Positions 37,420-50,064 of a stretch of DNA of 64,000 nucleotides are shown here, in pieces. Source of the DNA: Betaproteobacteria bacterium (GTDB lineage: Bacteria > Pseudomonadota > Gammaproteobacteria > Burkholderiales > CAIKXV01); assembly GCA_947458265.1 (NCBI GenBank), contig CANGYF010000010.1:62001-126000 (forward strand), read 5' to 3'. The notes below the pieces were generated by a model, which had not been told where the DNA came from, did not search any database, and saw only the letters and a list, made by a program, of their open reading frames with translations. Position numbers and translations under genes: made by a program. Position 1 is the first letter of the stretch. Every line of letters starts with the position of its first letter.

Positions 37420-37863
37420 TCAGCGGGGCCCCTTTTTTCGCGTTCCGAGCGACTGCAGGGCCTTTTTCAGCCGCTGATCGCTGACATTCGCCGCCAATCG
37501 CATCAAGTCTGCCTGTGCCTGCGCCGATAACGGTGCCGGTGGCGGCAATCCTTCCGCCGCAGGTGCGCGGGCGTCGCCTGGTTGCAACACGACTTTGATT
37601 GACGTAACCTGCGCCTCGTTTTTGCGGATTTCTGCCGCCAGCCTTGGTGTCATCTGGCTCACCGAGGTCGCTACTGCAGGGCTCGAAGTCACGATTGTCA
37701 GTACGCCGTCGCGCACAGCGGCGACCGAAACACAACCCGAAACCCAAACCGGAAGCAGTTCGTCCAGTCGAGCCTGCAGCCTCCCGAGGCGCCGGGCTTC
37801 TCCGTGCAGGACCCGCAGTCGGTCTTCCGACTGCACGAAGTCGCCGACCGAACGCGAGGTCAT
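37420..37863 (-). CDS. dciA: DUF721 protein DciA, replicative helicase loader
   Basis: A 147-residue basic protein of the DUF721/DciA family, which helps load DnaB helicase at the origin in bacteria lacking DnaC. LDELLPVWVSGCVSVAAVRDG contains the typical DUF721 core, followed by a low-complexity linker and a Lys/Arg-rich tail (RKKGPR). ATG 37863 is chosen; a TTG at 37944 would add 27 residues and overlap the divergent M23 gene. Its place between lpxC and secA on the opposite strand is the usual one. Confidence 0.85.
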   Translation of the reverse strand: MTSRSVGDFVQSEDRLRVLHGEARRLGRLQARLDELLPVWVSGCVSVAAVRDGVLTIVTSSPAVATSVSQMTPRLAAEIRKNEAQVTSIKVVLQPGDARAPAAEGLPPPAPLSAQAQADLMRLAANVSDQRLKKALQSLGTRKKGPR

Positions 37864-37944
37864 CGGGGCCCAGCCATCGAGCAGGGCCGCCCGCACCTCG
37901 CCGTGCCGTGGCAGTGCGGGCTGGACGAAGCGGAGATCGAACAA

Positions 37945-38898
37945 TTGAACGTCATCATCGTTTCAGGAAATCTTGGTAGCGGAAAAACGATAGCACTGAA
38001 CGGGTACCAGGCTGCAGGACTCCTGGCCTTGCTGTGCCTGTTCATTGCCATTCTGGTGACCGGTGCGCATGCTGCAGTGGGCCGTTTCGGCGGCCAGTCC
38101 CTGTTCGGTGAACAGGCCGCGGCGCCTGCCGACGACGGCCAGGTGGTGCTGCGCGAGAGCATCGACATGATGGCCACGCGCCTGGGCGAGATGCAGGCGC
38201 GCCTGCTGCGTCTGGACACGCTCGGCGAGCGGCTCGCCCGCAGCGCCGGCTTCAAGCCGCAGGAATTCATGTTCGACCAGGCGCCCGGGCGCGGCGGCGC
38301 ACTGCCGTCCCTGTCCACCGGGCGGGGCGCTGCGGCCGGTCCGGCGGTCGCGCCGGGCCCGGGCGCCGCGATCCCGCGCGAACTGTCGGTCGGCGAACTC
38401 GGGCAGAAACTCGACCTTCTTTCTCGTCAGGTGGATGACCGCGCCGAACGGCTGGGCATCATCGAGTCGATCGTCAGCATGGATTTCGCGCGGCGCACGT
38501 TCGTGCCGAGCGGTCTTCCGGTGTCCACCGGCCAGTTCTCGTCCAATTTCGGATGGCGGATCGATCCGTTCACCGGCCGCAATACGTTCCACGATGGTGT
38601 CGACTTCTTCGCCGAGCCTGGCACGCCGATCGTCGCTGCCGCCAGCGGTGTCGTGACGGTGGCGGAATTCCATGCCCAGTATGGCAACATGGTCGAGATC
38701 GACCACGGCAACGACCTGGTGACCCGTTACGCCCATGCCTCGCTGCTGCATGTGCGGGTGGGCGACGTGGTGCGGCGCGGCCACCGGATCGCCGACGTGG
38801 GTTCGACCGGACGCTCCACCGGCCCGCACCTGCATTTCGAGGTGCGGCACCGCGGCCTCGCGCAGAACCCGAACCGTTTCCTGAAGACCACCGGCTGA
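37945..38898 (+). CDS. M23 family murein peptidase
   Basis: A 317-residue membrane-anchored LytM-type protein. It has a short cytoplasmic start, one membrane helix (about 22-43), a coiled-coil region (about 70-100 and 150-175) and a C-terminal M23 domain. The zinc ligands are visible in NTFHDGVDFF (HxxxD) and GPHLHFEV (HxH). Homologues begin NVIIVS, so the TTG at 37945 is the likely start; frames further upstream are antisense to dciA. No missing catalytic residue is seen. It probably cuts peptidoglycan cross-links. Confidence 0.85.
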   Translation: MNVIIVSGNLGSGKTIALNGYQAAGLLALLCLFIAILVTGAHAAVGRFGGQSLFGEQAAAPADDGQVVLRESIDMMATRLGEMQARLLRLDTLGERLARSAGFKPQEFMFDQAPGRGGALPSLSTGRGAAAGPAVAPGPGAAIPRELSVGELGQKLDLLSRQVDDRAERLGIIESIVSMDFARRTFVPSGLPVSTGQFSSNFGWRIDPFTGRNTFHDGVDFFAEPGTPIVAAASGVVTVAEFHAQYGNMVEIDHGNDLVTRYAHASLLHVRVGDVVRRGHRIADVGSTGRSTGPHLHFEVRHRGLAQNPNRFLKTTG

Positions 38899-39077
38899 GC
38901 GGCCGGTCCGCCCGGCCTTACCTCGCGCCGGCCTCCGGCCGGGGGGTGAAATCGGGCCTGGCGCCCGCAATCTCGACGAATCCGGCGGTTGGTCCGCTTT
39001 CAAGAGGGTCTACCCGGTTAAACTAGGGAGTTTCCCGGCCAACCGGGCCGCCCCCGGCAACCCTCCAGCAGCGACCG

Positions 39078-41834
<2,757 letters not shown>

Positions 41835-41939
41835 GCCAGCGGGCCAGGCGGCCGTCCGCCGCCGGCCCTGGCGAGCGGTCTGCCAGCGCTGCCCCGTGCA
41901 GCGCATGGCGCAACTGTTCGATCGAGAGGAACTGAAGCG

Positions 41940-43169
41940 ATGCCCGTCAATCTGTCCCCGCCGGATCCCGCCTCCCTGTCGCCGGTCGCCGGCGTCGAAC
42001 TCGGCTTCGCAGAAGCCGGCATCCGCAAGGCGGGCCGGCGCGACCTGATGCTGGTACGGCTCGCGCCGGGCACCCGGGTGGCTGGCGTGTTCACCCAGAA
42101 CAGCTTCGCCGCGGCCCCGGTGCAGGTCTGCCGCGAGCACCTGGCGCTGGGCGGCGAGGTGCGCGCGTTGCTGGTCAACGCCGGCAATGCGAACTGCGGT
42201 ACCGGAGTGCGGGGGCTGGCCGATGCACGGCTGTCCTGCGACTGGGTGGCGGCCGCCATCGGCTGCAAGCCGGGCGAAGTGCTGCCGTTCTCCACCGGCG
42301 TGATCCTCGAGCCGTTGCCGATGCCGAAGATCGAGGCGGCGCTGCCTGCCTGCGTGGCGAGCCTGGGTGCCGACCACTGGGCGCAGGCGGCCTCGGCCAT
42401 CATGACCACCGACACCGTGCCCAAGGGGTATTCGGCGAAGGTCGTGCTGGACGGCGTGACCGTCACGGTCACCGGTATCGCCAAGGGCGTCGGCATGCTG
42501 CAGCCGAACATGGCGACGATGCTGGCCTACCTGGCGACCGATGCGGCATTGTCCGGCGAGGTGCTGGCGGCGCTGGTCAAGCGCGTCGCCGACCGTTCCT
42601 TCAACCGCGTGACCGTCGACGGCGATACCTCCACCAACGACTCGTTCGTGCTGATGGCGACCGGACAGTGCGGCGCCGCGCCCATCGCGACCGATGCCGA
42701 TCCGCGGCTGCCGGTGCTCGAAGCCGCACTGGTCGACGTGGCGGCCCGGCTGGCCCAGGCCATTGCGCGCGACGGCGAAGGCGCGACCAAGTTCATCACG
42801 GTCGAGGTCTGCGGCGGCGCCGACGAGGCCGAGGCCCTGCGCGTGGCGCGCGGCGTGGCCAACTCGCCGCTGGTGAAGACCGCGCTGTTCGCCTCCGATC
42901 CGAACCTTGGCCGCCTGCTGATGGCGATCGGCAATGCCGGCGTTGCGGGCCTCGACACCTCGCGCGTGCAGGTGAGCCTGGGCGACGTGAATGTCATCGT
43001 CGACGGCGGCCGTGCCGCGAGCTATCGCGAGGAAGACGGCGCGCGCGTCATGAAGCCGGCCGAGATCACCATCCACATCGACCTCGGTCGCGGCAGCGCC
43101 GCCACCACGGTCTGGACCTGCGACTTCTCCTATGACTACGTCAAGATCAACGCGGAATACCGCACCTGA
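41940..43169 (+). CDS. argJ: bifunctional ornithine acetyltransferase/N-acetylglutamate synthase
   Basis: Recycles the acetyl group in arginine synthesis. The 409-residue precursor cuts itself before the Thr in the motif [13 protein letters not shown] (about 185-197, ATML), giving alpha and beta chains. TTDTVPKG and [15 protein letters not shown] are also conserved. The 105-bp gap after secA contains an imperfect GC hairpin without a T-run. It is followed by the DUF815 gene after 7 bp. Confidence 0.97.
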   Translation: MPVNLSPPDPASLSPVAGVELGFAEAGIRKAGRRDLMLVRLAPGTRVAGVFTQNSFAAAPVQVCREHLALGGEVRALLVNAGNANCGTGVRGLADARLSCDWVAAAIGCKPGEVLPFSTGVILEPLPMPKIEAALPACVASLGADHWAQAASAIMTTDTVPKGYSAKVVLDGVTVTVTGIAKGVGMLQPNMATMLAYLATDAALSGEVLAALVKRVADRSFNRVTVDGDTSTNDSFVLMATGQCGAAPIATDADPRLPVLEAALVDVAARLAQAIARDGEGATKFITVEVCGGADEAEALRVARGVANSPLVKTALFASDPNLGRLLMAIGNAGVAGLDTSRVQVSLGDVNVIVDGGRAASYREEDGARVMKPAEITIHIDLGRGSAATTVWTCDFSYDYVKINAEYRT

Positions 43170-43176
43170 GGCTACC

Positions 43177-44091
43177 GTGGCCGTCGAGCTTCCGGCTGCG
43201 GCCCTGTCCCGCCTGGCTGACGCTGCCGAGCGGCTGGTCGAGGGACTCGCACACCTGGCGCCACCGCCGGCGCCGGTGATCGACTGGAACGGCGCGGTTG
43301 CGTTCCGCTGGCGGCGGCGCAATGGCCACGGGCAGCTGCTGCCGGTCACGCACCGGCACCGAATCGACCTCGCCGACCTGCAGGGCGTCGACACCCAGAA
43401 GAAGCTGGTCGACCAGAACACGCGCCAGTTCGTGCAGGGGGCGCCGGCCAACAACGTGCTGCTGACCGGTGCGCGCGGCACCGGCAAGTCATCCCTGGTG
43501 AAGGCAGTGCTCAACCGCTACGCATCGAAGAAGCTGCGGCTGATCGAGGTCGACAAGCAGGACCTGCTCGATCTGCCCGAGATCGTCGATGCGATCAGTG
43601 CCCGGCCCGAGCGCTTCATCCTGTACTGCGACGACCTGTCGTTCGAGGCCGACGAGCCGGGCTACAAGGCGTTGAAGACGGTGCTCGACGGTTCCATCTC
43701 CGCCGCATCCGAGAACGTGGTGGTCTATGCGACGTCCAACCGGCGCCACCTGATGCCGGAGTACATGAACGAGAACCTCGAGTACAAGCACGTCGGCGAG
43801 GAGATCCATCCGGGGGAGACCTCGGAGGAGAAGATCTCGCTGTCCGAGCGCTTCGGGCTCTGGGTGTCGTTCTGGCCGTTCACCCAGGACGAGTACCTCG
43901 CGATCGTCGACCACTGGCTTGCGCATTTCGGCGTGCAGGACATCGGCTCCACGCAGGTGCGCGAGGCGGCGCTGCAGTGGGCGCTCGGCCGAAGCTCGCG
44001 CAGCGGGCGCATCGCCTGGCACTTCGCCCGCGACTGGGCCGGCCGGCAGCAGATGGGCGCAGCCGCACGGCAGAAGCGAACGCGCGGCTGA
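43177..44091 (+). CDS. DUF815 family ATPase
   Basis: A 304-residue AAA-like ATPase. NNVLLTGARGTGKSSLVKAV (about 90-109) is the Walker A loop, and RFILYCDDLSFE (about 147-158) the Walker B. TSNRRHLMPEYM supplies a sensor-type Asn/Arg. The biological role of DUF815 is unknown. GTG 43177, 7 bp after argJ, is preferred; an ATG at 43132 would overlap argJ by 38 bases. The gene sits between argJ and the Nudix-ThiE gene as in many betaproteobacteria. Confidence 0.85.
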   Translation: MAVELPAAALSRLADAAERLVEGLAHLAPPPAPVIDWNGAVAFRWRRRNGHGQLLPVTHRHRIDLADLQGVDTQKKLVDQNTRQFVQGAPANNVLLTGARGTGKSSLVKAVLNRYASKKLRLIEVDKQDLLDLPEIVDAISARPERFILYCDDLSFEADEPGYKALKTVLDGSISAASENVVVYATSNRRHLMPEYMNENLEYKHVGEEIHPGETSEEKISLSERFGLWVSFWPFTQDEYLAIVDHWLAHFGVQDIGSTQVREAALQWALGRSSRSGRIAWHFARDWAGRQQMGAAARQKRTRG

Positions 44092-44093
44092 GC

Positions 44094-45071
44094 ATGGAAG
44101 GCGTCGACCGCCCGGTTGGCGCAATGCCGCCGCCCGTGCTGCAGGTGGTGGCCGGTATCCTCGAGCGCGACGACGGCCGGGTTCTGATCACCCAGCGGCC
44201 GGAAGGAAAGGTCTACGCCGGCTACTGGGAGTTTCCCGGCGGCAAGGTCGAGGCCGGCGAGTCGGCGTTCGAGGCGATCGCCCGCGAATTGCGCGAGGAA
44301 CTCGCGGTCGAGGTGGAGGTGGCGTATCCGTGGCTGCGGCGGCGCTTCATCTATCCGCATGCAACGGTGGAGCTGCGTTTCCTGCGCATTCCGAAGTGGC
44401 GCGGCGAGGTGCATGGCAACGAAGGACAGGCGTTCAGCTGGGAGCCGGCCGATGCGCCCAGGGTCGAGCCGATGCTACCGGCCAACGGTCCGATCCTCGC
44501 CGCCTTGCGCCTGCCGTTCCATTACGCGCTGACCCAGGCGGTCGAGGTCGGCGTGGATGCGCAGCTGGCGGCGCTCGATGCCGCCCTGCTGCGCGGGCTG
44601 CGCCTGGTCCAGGTGCGCGAGCCGGGGATGTCCGAAGGCGCGCTGGCCGCGTTCGCACGCGAGGTCGTGCTGCGCGCGCACCGGGCCGGCGCGCGCGTGC
44701 TGGTCAATGGCAATGCCGACCTGGCACGCCGGGTCGGCGCCGATGGCGTGCACCTGCGCGCCGCGCAGCTGGCCGCACTGTCCGAGCGGCCGGCGCTGCC
44801 GCTGGTGGGCGCATCCTGCCATGATGCCGCGGAGCTGGAGCAGGCCGGCGCGCTCGGCTGCGATTTCGCGGTGCTCGGGCCGGTCGCGGCCACGCTCACC
44901 CATCCCGGAGCGCGTCCGCTCGGCTGGCGCGCGTTCGCGGCGCTGGCCTCGGCGTCGACGATCCCGGTCTATGCACTGGGCGGCCTGTCGCCGTCCGACC
45001 TCGACGCTGCGCGCAGCCACGGCGCGCAGGGCACGGCCTTCCAGCGCGCCGCCTGGCAGCCATACACCTGA
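44094..45071 (+). CDS. Nudix hydrolase fused to a thiamine-phosphate-synthase-like domain
   Basis: A 325-residue two-domain protein. Residues about 15-140 form a MutT-type Nudix domain; the Nudix box GGKVEAGESAFEAIAREL continues REELAV, with Ala where Gly is usual near the end. Residues about 150-325 form a TIM barrel like thiamine phosphate synthase, with LVQVREPGMSEGAL, RVLVNGNADLARRVGADGVH and FAVLGPVAATLTHPG. The N-terminal half probably cleans 8-oxo-dGTP or a related nucleotide; the ThiE-like half in such fusions has no proven thiamine role. It lies 2 bp after DUF815. Confidence 0.93.
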   Translation: MEGVDRPVGAMPPPVLQVVAGILERDDGRVLITQRPEGKVYAGYWEFPGGKVEAGESAFEAIARELREELAVEVEVAYPWLRRRFIYPHATVELRFLRIPKWRGEVHGNEGQAFSWEPADAPRVEPMLPANGPILAALRLPFHYALTQAVEVGVDAQLAALDAALLRGLRLVQVREPGMSEGALAAFAREVVLRAHRAGARVLVNGNADLARRVGADGVHLRAAQLAALSERPALPLVGASCHDAAELEQAGALGCDFAVLGPVAATLTHPGARPLGWRAFAALASASTIPVYALGGLSPSDLDAARSHGAQGTAFQRAAWQPYT

Positions 45072-45081
45072 GCGCACGAGC

Positions 45082-47808
45082 ATGACTGCATCGATGACCG
45101 CACGACCGGATCCTTCCCTGCTGACGACCTTCGAGGTCGATGGCCAGCCTCTGCGCCGCATCGACCTCGCGCGCATGCTGCCCGGCCCGACCCTCGATCG
45201 GCTGCCGCGCACGCTGCGCCTGCTGTTCGAGAATGCGGCGCTGCATGCGCCTGCGCGGCTCACCGCGCTGGTCGGCGCCGACGGTGCGATCGACCGCAGC
45301 CGCGAGCTCGACTTCTTCCCGGCACGGGTGCTGATGCACGACACCACCTGCCTGCCGGCGCTGGCCGATTTCGCTGCCATGCGCGATGCAGTGGCGGCGC
45401 TGGGCGGCGACCCTTCGCGGGTGAACCCGGTGATCCCGGTCGACCTGGTGATCGACCATTCGGTCACGGTCGAACATGCCGGCAGCCCGGACGCAGCGCG
45501 CCTGAACCTCGAGATCGACTTCCGGCGCAATTCCGAACGTTATCGCTTCGTCAAATGGGCGCAGCAGAGCCTGTCGAACTTCCGCGTGATGCCGCCGGGC
45601 AGCGGCATCCTGCACCAGATCAACCTCGAGTTCCTGGCCGAGGTGGTGAAGGTGTCGGAGGCGCACGACGGCGGCGCACCGATCGCCTGGCCGGACACGC
45701 TCGTCGGCACCGACAGCCACACGCCGATGGTCAATGCGCTGGGCGTGCTGGCCTGGGGTGTCGGCGGCGTCGAGGGACAGGCCGCGATGCTCGGTGAGCC
45801 GCTCGCGATGCAGGTGCCGAAGGTGGTCGGCGTGCGGCTCGAAGGCCACCTGCCGGCCGGGGTGACCGCCACCGACCTTGCGCTGCACGTGACCTCGATG
45901 CTGCGCGCGCATGGCGTGCTCGGCTGCTTCGTCGAATTCTGCGGGCCGGGCGTCGCAGCCCTGTCGGTCGCCGACCGCGCAACCGTGGCCAACATGGCGC
46001 CCGAGTACGGCGCCACCTGTTCCTTCTTTCCGATCGACACGGCCACGCTCGGCTACCTGCGCACTACCGGCCGCAGCCCGGCCTGCGTCGCGCGGGTCGA
46101 GGGACATGCCCGTGCGCTGGGTACCTGGCTCGAGCCCGGGGACGCCGATCCTGCCTTCGACGAGACGCTGTTGCTCGACCTGTCCGCGATCGAGGCGATC
46201 GTCGCCGGACCGCGCTATCCCCATGAGCGCAAGCCGCTGGCGTCGGTACGCGCCGATTTCCTGCAGGCGCTGCCGGCGCTCGCGCCGAAGCCGCACGACG
46301 CCACCTCCCCGGCGCTGCCGGAGGCCGGCCATCCGCGCACCTTCCCGGCACCCGATGGTGGCACGCCCCTGCGCGACGGTGCGGTGGTGCTGGCTGCGAT
46401 CACCAGCTGCACCAACACGTCCAATCCGGCGCTGCTGGTCGGTGCCGCACTGCTCGCGCGCAATGCGCGCCGGCGCGGCCTCGCCTGCAAGCCCTGGGTG
46501 AAGACCTCGCTCTCGCCAGGCTCGCGCGTGGTGGCCGGCTACCTGTCGGCTTCCGGGTTGCAGGATGACCTCGACGCGCTGGGCTACCACGTGGCCGGGC
46601 TGGGCTGCATGACCTGCATCGGCAACTCCGGGCTGCTGCAGCCCGAGGTGGTCGCCGCGGTCGAGCGCCAGGGGCTGTGCGGCATCGGCGTGCTGTCCGG
46701 CAACCGCAACTTCGACGGCCGGGTGAACGCACTGCTGTCCGGCGCCTACCTGGCTTCGCCGGCCCTGGTGGTCGCCTATGCGCTGGCAGGCACGGTGGAC
46801 ATCGATCTCACCCGCGACCCGCTCGGGCAGGATGCCGAGGGCCGACCGGTGTTCCTGGCCGACCTCTGGCCGTCGGACGAGGAGATCCGCGCGGTGGTCG
46901 AACGCCATGTGCTGCCCGCGCGCTTCGCGGCCGCCTACGAGGGTGTCACCGACGGCCCGCCGGCATGGCAGGCGATCGACGCACCCGGCAGCACCTGCTT
47001 CGCATGGGAACCTGCATCCGACTACATTCGCAGGCCGCCCTACTTCGACGGGCTGAGCGCGGAGGCGCCGGGGCTGCGCCCGATACGCAATGCCCGGCTG
47101 CTGCTCAAGCTCGGCAACGACATCACCACCGACCACATCTCGCCGGCGGGGACCATCCCGGCGGCCAGCGTCGCCGGTCGCTACCTGATGGCACGCGGTA
47201 CGGTCGAGCGCGACCTCAATCAGTACTCGACCCGGCGCAGCAACCACGAGGTGCTGCTGCGCGGGGCTTTCAGCAACCGCCGCCTGCGCAACGAGGTGCT
47301 GTCGGCGGAGACCACGCCGGCCGGCGGCCATGCGTTCGATCTGTCGGGCTCGCGCGTGCTGCCGGTGTACGAGGCCTCGGCCGGATACCGCGATGCGGGC
47401 GTGCCGCTGGTGATCCTGGCTGGCCGCAACTATGGCGCGGGTTCCAGCCGCGACTGGGCAGCCAAGGCACCGGCACTGCTCGGCGTGCGGGTGGTGGTGG
47501 CCGAGAGCTTCGAGCGTATCCACCGCAGCAACCTGCTGGCGTTGGGCGTGCTGCCGCTGCTCTACGATGCGGGCATCGACCGGCACGACCTGTGTCGCGA
47601 TGGCCGGGAGACGTTCGCCTTCGACGGCATCGAATCGCTGGCGGTCGGGCGCAACCGGGTCGAGGTCGAAGTCACGCGTCCGGGCGGCAGCCGCGCGACC
47701 TTCACCCTCTGGTGCGTGCTCGAGTCCTCGCGCGAGCTGGGCTGGCTTCGGCACGGGGGCGTGCTGCAGCGGATGGTGCGGCGGTTTGCCGGCGCTTCGG
47801 ACGCCTGA
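45082..47808 (+). CDS. acnA: aconitate hydratase, AcnA type
   Basis: Interconverts citrate and isocitrate in the TCA cycle. The 908-residue product is of AcnA/IRP1 length. ITSCTNTSNPALL (about 437-449) and GLGCMTCIGNSGLLQPE (about 505-521) give the three cysteines of the [4Fe-4S] cluster. LVGTDSHTPMVNALGVL and GAGSSRDWAAKAP are active-site segments. ATG 45082 or 45094 are both possible. It follows the Nudix gene after 10 bp. Confidence 0.95.
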   Translation: MTASMTARPDPSLLTTFEVDGQPLRRIDLARMLPGPTLDRLPRTLRLLFENAALHAPARLTALVGADGAIDRSRELDFFPARVLMHDTTCLPALADFAAMRDAVAALGGDPSRVNPVIPVDLVIDHSVTVEHAGSPDAARLNLEIDFRRNSERYRFVKWAQQSLSNFRVMPPGSGILHQINLEFLAEVVKVSEAHDGGAPIAWPDTLVGTDSHTPMVNALGVLAWGVGGVEGQAAMLGEPLAMQVPKVVGVRLEGHLPAGVTATDLALHVTSMLRAHGVLGCFVEFCGPGVAALSVADRATVANMAPEYGATCSFFPIDTATLGYLRTTGRSPACVARVEGHARALGTWLEPGDADPAFDETLLLDLSAIEAIVAGPRYPHERKPLASVRADFLQALPALAPKPHDATSPALPEAGHPRTFPAPDGGTPLRDGAVVLAAITSCTNTSNPALLVGAALLARNARRRGLACKPWVKTSLSPGSRVVAGYLSASGLQDDLDALGYHVAGLGCMTCIGNSGLLQPEVVAAVERQGLCGIGVLSGNRNFDGRVNALLSGAYLASPALVVAYALAGTVDIDLTRDPLGQDAEGRPVFLADLWPSDEEIRAVVERHVLPARFAAAYEGVTDGPPAWQAIDAPGSTCFAWEPASDYIRRPPYFDGLSAEAPGLRPIRNARLLLKLGNDITTDHISPAGTIPAASVAGRYLMARGTVERDLNQYSTRRSNHEVLLRGAFSNRRLRNEVLSAETTPAGGHAFDLSGSRVLPVYEASAGYRDAGVPLVILAGRNYGAGSSRDWAAKAPALLGVRVVVAESFERIHRSNLLALGVLPLLYDAGIDRHDLCRDGRETFAFDGIESLAVGRNRVEVEVTRPGGSRATFTLWCVLESSRELGWLRHGGVLQRMVRRFAGASDA

Positions 47809-47878
47809 TCCGCGACTGACCTGCGCCCCGCCCTGGGGTAGCATCGCCGCATAACGACAGCGCCTGTGGAGGCGGTAC

Positions 47879-48931
47879 ATGGACAGCACCCATTCCCGGA
47901 TCGCAGGACCGGTGTCAGCGCCCGTACGCGCCGTCGCGTCGGCTGCACTGTTGCTGGGCCCGGCCCTGCTCCTTGCCCCGGCGACCACCGTGGCGCAACC
48001 AGCCTCTGGCCGGGCGGCGGCGGCGGCCGAACGGTACCCCGACCGGCCGATCCGGCTGCTGGTGGGCTTCGCGCCCGGCGGTGGTGCCGACACCGCGGCA
48101 CGGCCGGTGGCGCAGCGGCTGGCCGAGGCGATCGGCCAGCAGGTGGTGGTCGACAACCGTCCCGGCAGCAGCGGCAACGTCGCCGCCGAGATCGTCGCCC
48201 GTGCCAGCCCGGACGGCTACAGCGTGCTGTTCGGCACCATCGCGAACTTCGCGATCAACCCGATGATCTTCGAACGGCTGACCTACGACCCGGTGCGCGA
48301 TTTCGCCCCGGTGACGCTCGCCGCCGCGCCGGTGAACGTGGTGGTGGTGCATCCGTCCGTGCAGGCCTCGACCATGAAGGAGTTTATCGCCCTGGTCCGC
48401 GCGAAGCCGAACACCATCAACTATGGCAGCTCAGGCATTGGCGGCACCGGCCACCTCGCCGGTGAACTGATGTCGCTGATGGGCGGGCTGGTGATGACCC
48501 ATGTGCCGTACAAGGGCGGGGCGCCGGCGGTGGCCGACCTGATCGGGGGCAATATCCCGATGGTGATCACGGTGGTGCCGGGCGCGATGCCGCAGGTCCG
48601 GGCCAACCGTGCCCGCCTGCTCGCGGTCACCACCGGCAAGCGTTCCGCGCTGCTGCCCGATACCCCGACCATCGCGGAAAGCGGCCTGCCCGGCTTCGAG
48701 GCCAACAACTGGTATGGGGTCGTCGTGCCGGCCAAGACGCCGCAGTCGATCGTCACCCGCCTGAACACCGAACTGGTCAAGGTGCTCAACTCGCCCGGGC
48801 TGCGCGAGACCTACGCGAACCAGGGTATCGAGGCGATCCCGAGCACGCCGGCCGAGTTCACCGCCTACATCCGGTCCGAGATCGTGAAGTGGGGGAAGAT
48901 CGTGAAGGCGGCGGGCATCAAGGCCGACTGA
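47879..48931 (+). CDS. Bug/TctC-family periplasmic solute-binding protein
   Basis: A 350-residue extracytoplasmic receptor with a signal peptide (hydrophobic run about 20-40) and the family opening YPDRPIRLLVGFAPGGGADT. VVVDNRPGSSGNVAAEIVA and GELMSLMGGLVMTHVPYKG are typical. Such receptors, greatly expanded in Bordetella and relatives, bind carboxylates; no TctAB membrane genes lie nearby, so its partner is unknown. Adjacency to acnA makes a citrate-like ligand tempting but unproven. Its end overlaps the convergent hydrolase gene by 14 bp. Confidence 0.93.
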   Translation: MDSTHSRIAGPVSAPVRAVASAALLLGPALLLAPATTVAQPASGRAAAAAERYPDRPIRLLVGFAPGGGADTAARPVAQRLAEAIGQQVVVDNRPGSSGNVAAEIVARASPDGYSVLFGTIANFAINPMIFERLTYDPVRDFAPVTLAAAPVNVVVVHPSVQASTMKEFIALVRAKPNTINYGSSGIGGTGHLAGELMSLMGGLVMTHVPYKGGAPAVADLIGGNIPMVITVVPGAMPQVRANRARLLAVTTGKRSALLPDTPTIAESGLPGFEANNWYGVVVPAKTPQSIVTRLNTELVKVLNSPGLRETYANQGIEAIPSTPAEFTAYIRSEIVKWGKIVKAAGIKAD

Positions 48932-49865
48932 CGGCCAGGAAGCGCTCGTACTCGGCCAGGAAGGACACGCCGACCTCGAAGTGCGGCAGTGCCCCGGTCT
49001 GGAACACGGTGAAGCTCCAGTTGGGCCGGCCGCGGACGGTGTCGATGCCGCGATAGTCGACGAAATCGCCGCGCACGCCATGGGACATCCAGACCGGCAT
49101 CGCCAGCTTCTCGTACAGCGCGTTGATGTCGGTGCTGAACAGGCAGGCGGTGAGGAAGCTGATCGGCGCATGCCAGGCCCCTGGTTGCCGGGTGGTGATC
49201 ACGTCGTAGGCCCACATGCCTTCGTCGATGTCCTTGCCGCCCCAGGTGCGCTGCAGGAAGTAGCGGATGACTCCTGGCCGGGTCAGCCAGCGGAACACCG
49301 GCGCGCCGATCCCCGGGCGGCTCAACACTCGGTACAGGGCATCCACCTTGCGCGATCCGCCGGCAGGCGCATACCGCCGGCGGGCGCCGCTGAAGCCGGT
49401 CGGGCTGACCAGGGCCAGGCTGCGGAAGGCCCGGGGATCTTCGGTAGCGGCACGTGCCAGGAACTCGGATGCCAGCGACAGCGCCAGCGCATCGACCGGC
49501 ACGGGTCCATGGTCGCGGTGGACCTGCGCGACCACCGCATGCAGCGCGTCCGTCATCTGCCTGGGCGTGTACTCCCCCGGTCGACGCTCGGAAAATCCGT
49601 ATCCGGGCAGGTCGAGGCTGTAGACCGGGCGCGAGGCAGCGAAGTGCTCGTGCAGCGGCCGCACTTCGTAGGCAGAGGCGGCCGCGTTGACGCTGTGCAC
49701 CAGCAGCATCGGCGCCGCCAGGGACGCAGCGCCCGGCGCCGGCCCCGCCCGGTAGCAGCAGACCTGTCCGGTCGGAGTGTCGATCAGCAGCCGTTCGCCG
49801 CTGACGGCTGGCGGCAGCAAGGGACTGTCGTCCCCGGCTGCGAGCGGCTTCCGCGGGTCATTCAC
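48918..49865 (-). CDS. alpha/beta hydrolase with non-canonical nucleophile elbow
   Basis: A 315-residue alpha/beta-hydrolase fold protein. [19 protein letters not shown] is the usual loop before the catalytic region. The expected G-x-S-x-G elbow reads A-L-S-L-A ([13 protein letters not shown], about 125-137), keeping the serine but replacing both glycines. The likely acid is the Asp in VRGDFVD, and the His is in LPHFEVG near the C-terminus. It may be an active esterase or hydrolase with altered geometry. The substrate is unknown. It overlaps yacG by eight bases. Confidence 0.85.
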   Translation of the reverse strand: MNDPRKPLAAGDDSPLLPPAVSGERLLIDTPTGQVCCYRAGPAPGAASLAAPMLLVHSVNAAASAYEVRPLHEHFAASRPVYSLDLPGYGFSERRPGEYTPRQMTDALHAVVAQVHRDHGPVPVDALALSLASEFLARAATEDPRAFRSLALVSPTGFSGARRRYAPAGGSRKVDALYRVLSRPGIGAPVFRWLTRPGVIRYFLQRTWGGKDIDEGMWAYDVITTRQPGAWHAPISFLTACLFSTDINALYEKLAMPVWMSHGVRGDFVDYRGIDTVRGRPNWSFTVFQTGALPHFEVGVSFLAEYERFLAVSRP

Positions 49866-50064
49866 CCGATTCGTCCATCGGCTTGACCACGTCGGGTACC
49901 CGGTAGTCCTCGCTCGCCCAGGCGCCGAGGTCGATCAACCGGCAGCGCTCTGAACAGAAAGGCCGGAAGCGGTTGGACGTGCTCCATTCCACGGTCGTGC
50001 CGCATTTCGGGCACGCGACCTTTCGGATCCTGACAATGTCGGGGCGGGTGGGCTCGGCAGCCAT
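49858..50064 (-). CDS. yacG: DNA gyrase inhibitor/zinc-binding protein YacG
   Basis: A 68-residue zinc protein. CPKCG (18-22) and CSERC (37-41) supply the four zinc ligands, and [14 protein letters not shown] is the conserved tail. E. coli YacG binds GyrB and blocks DNA binding. In most relatives it directly follows coaE-zapD; here those genes are 6.7 kb away, on the far side of the cytochrome operon. Confidence 0.94.
   Translation of the reverse strand: MAAEPTRPDIVRIRKVACPKCGTTVEWSTSNRFRPFCSERCRLIDLGAWASEDYRVPDVVKPMDESGE

Noticed and set aside
37404-37438. Hairpin CGCTG...CAGCG followed by GGGCCCC and six T bases after the small membrane protein gene
   Set aside because: The stem is only five bases with a 12-base loop, and the T-run is coding (Lys-Lys) in dciA on the other strand. 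A weak terminator is possible but not supported.
41836-41876. Long GC hairpin between secA and argJ
   Set aside because: The arms are imperfect and no T-run follows. It is likely a by-product of GC-rich sequence.
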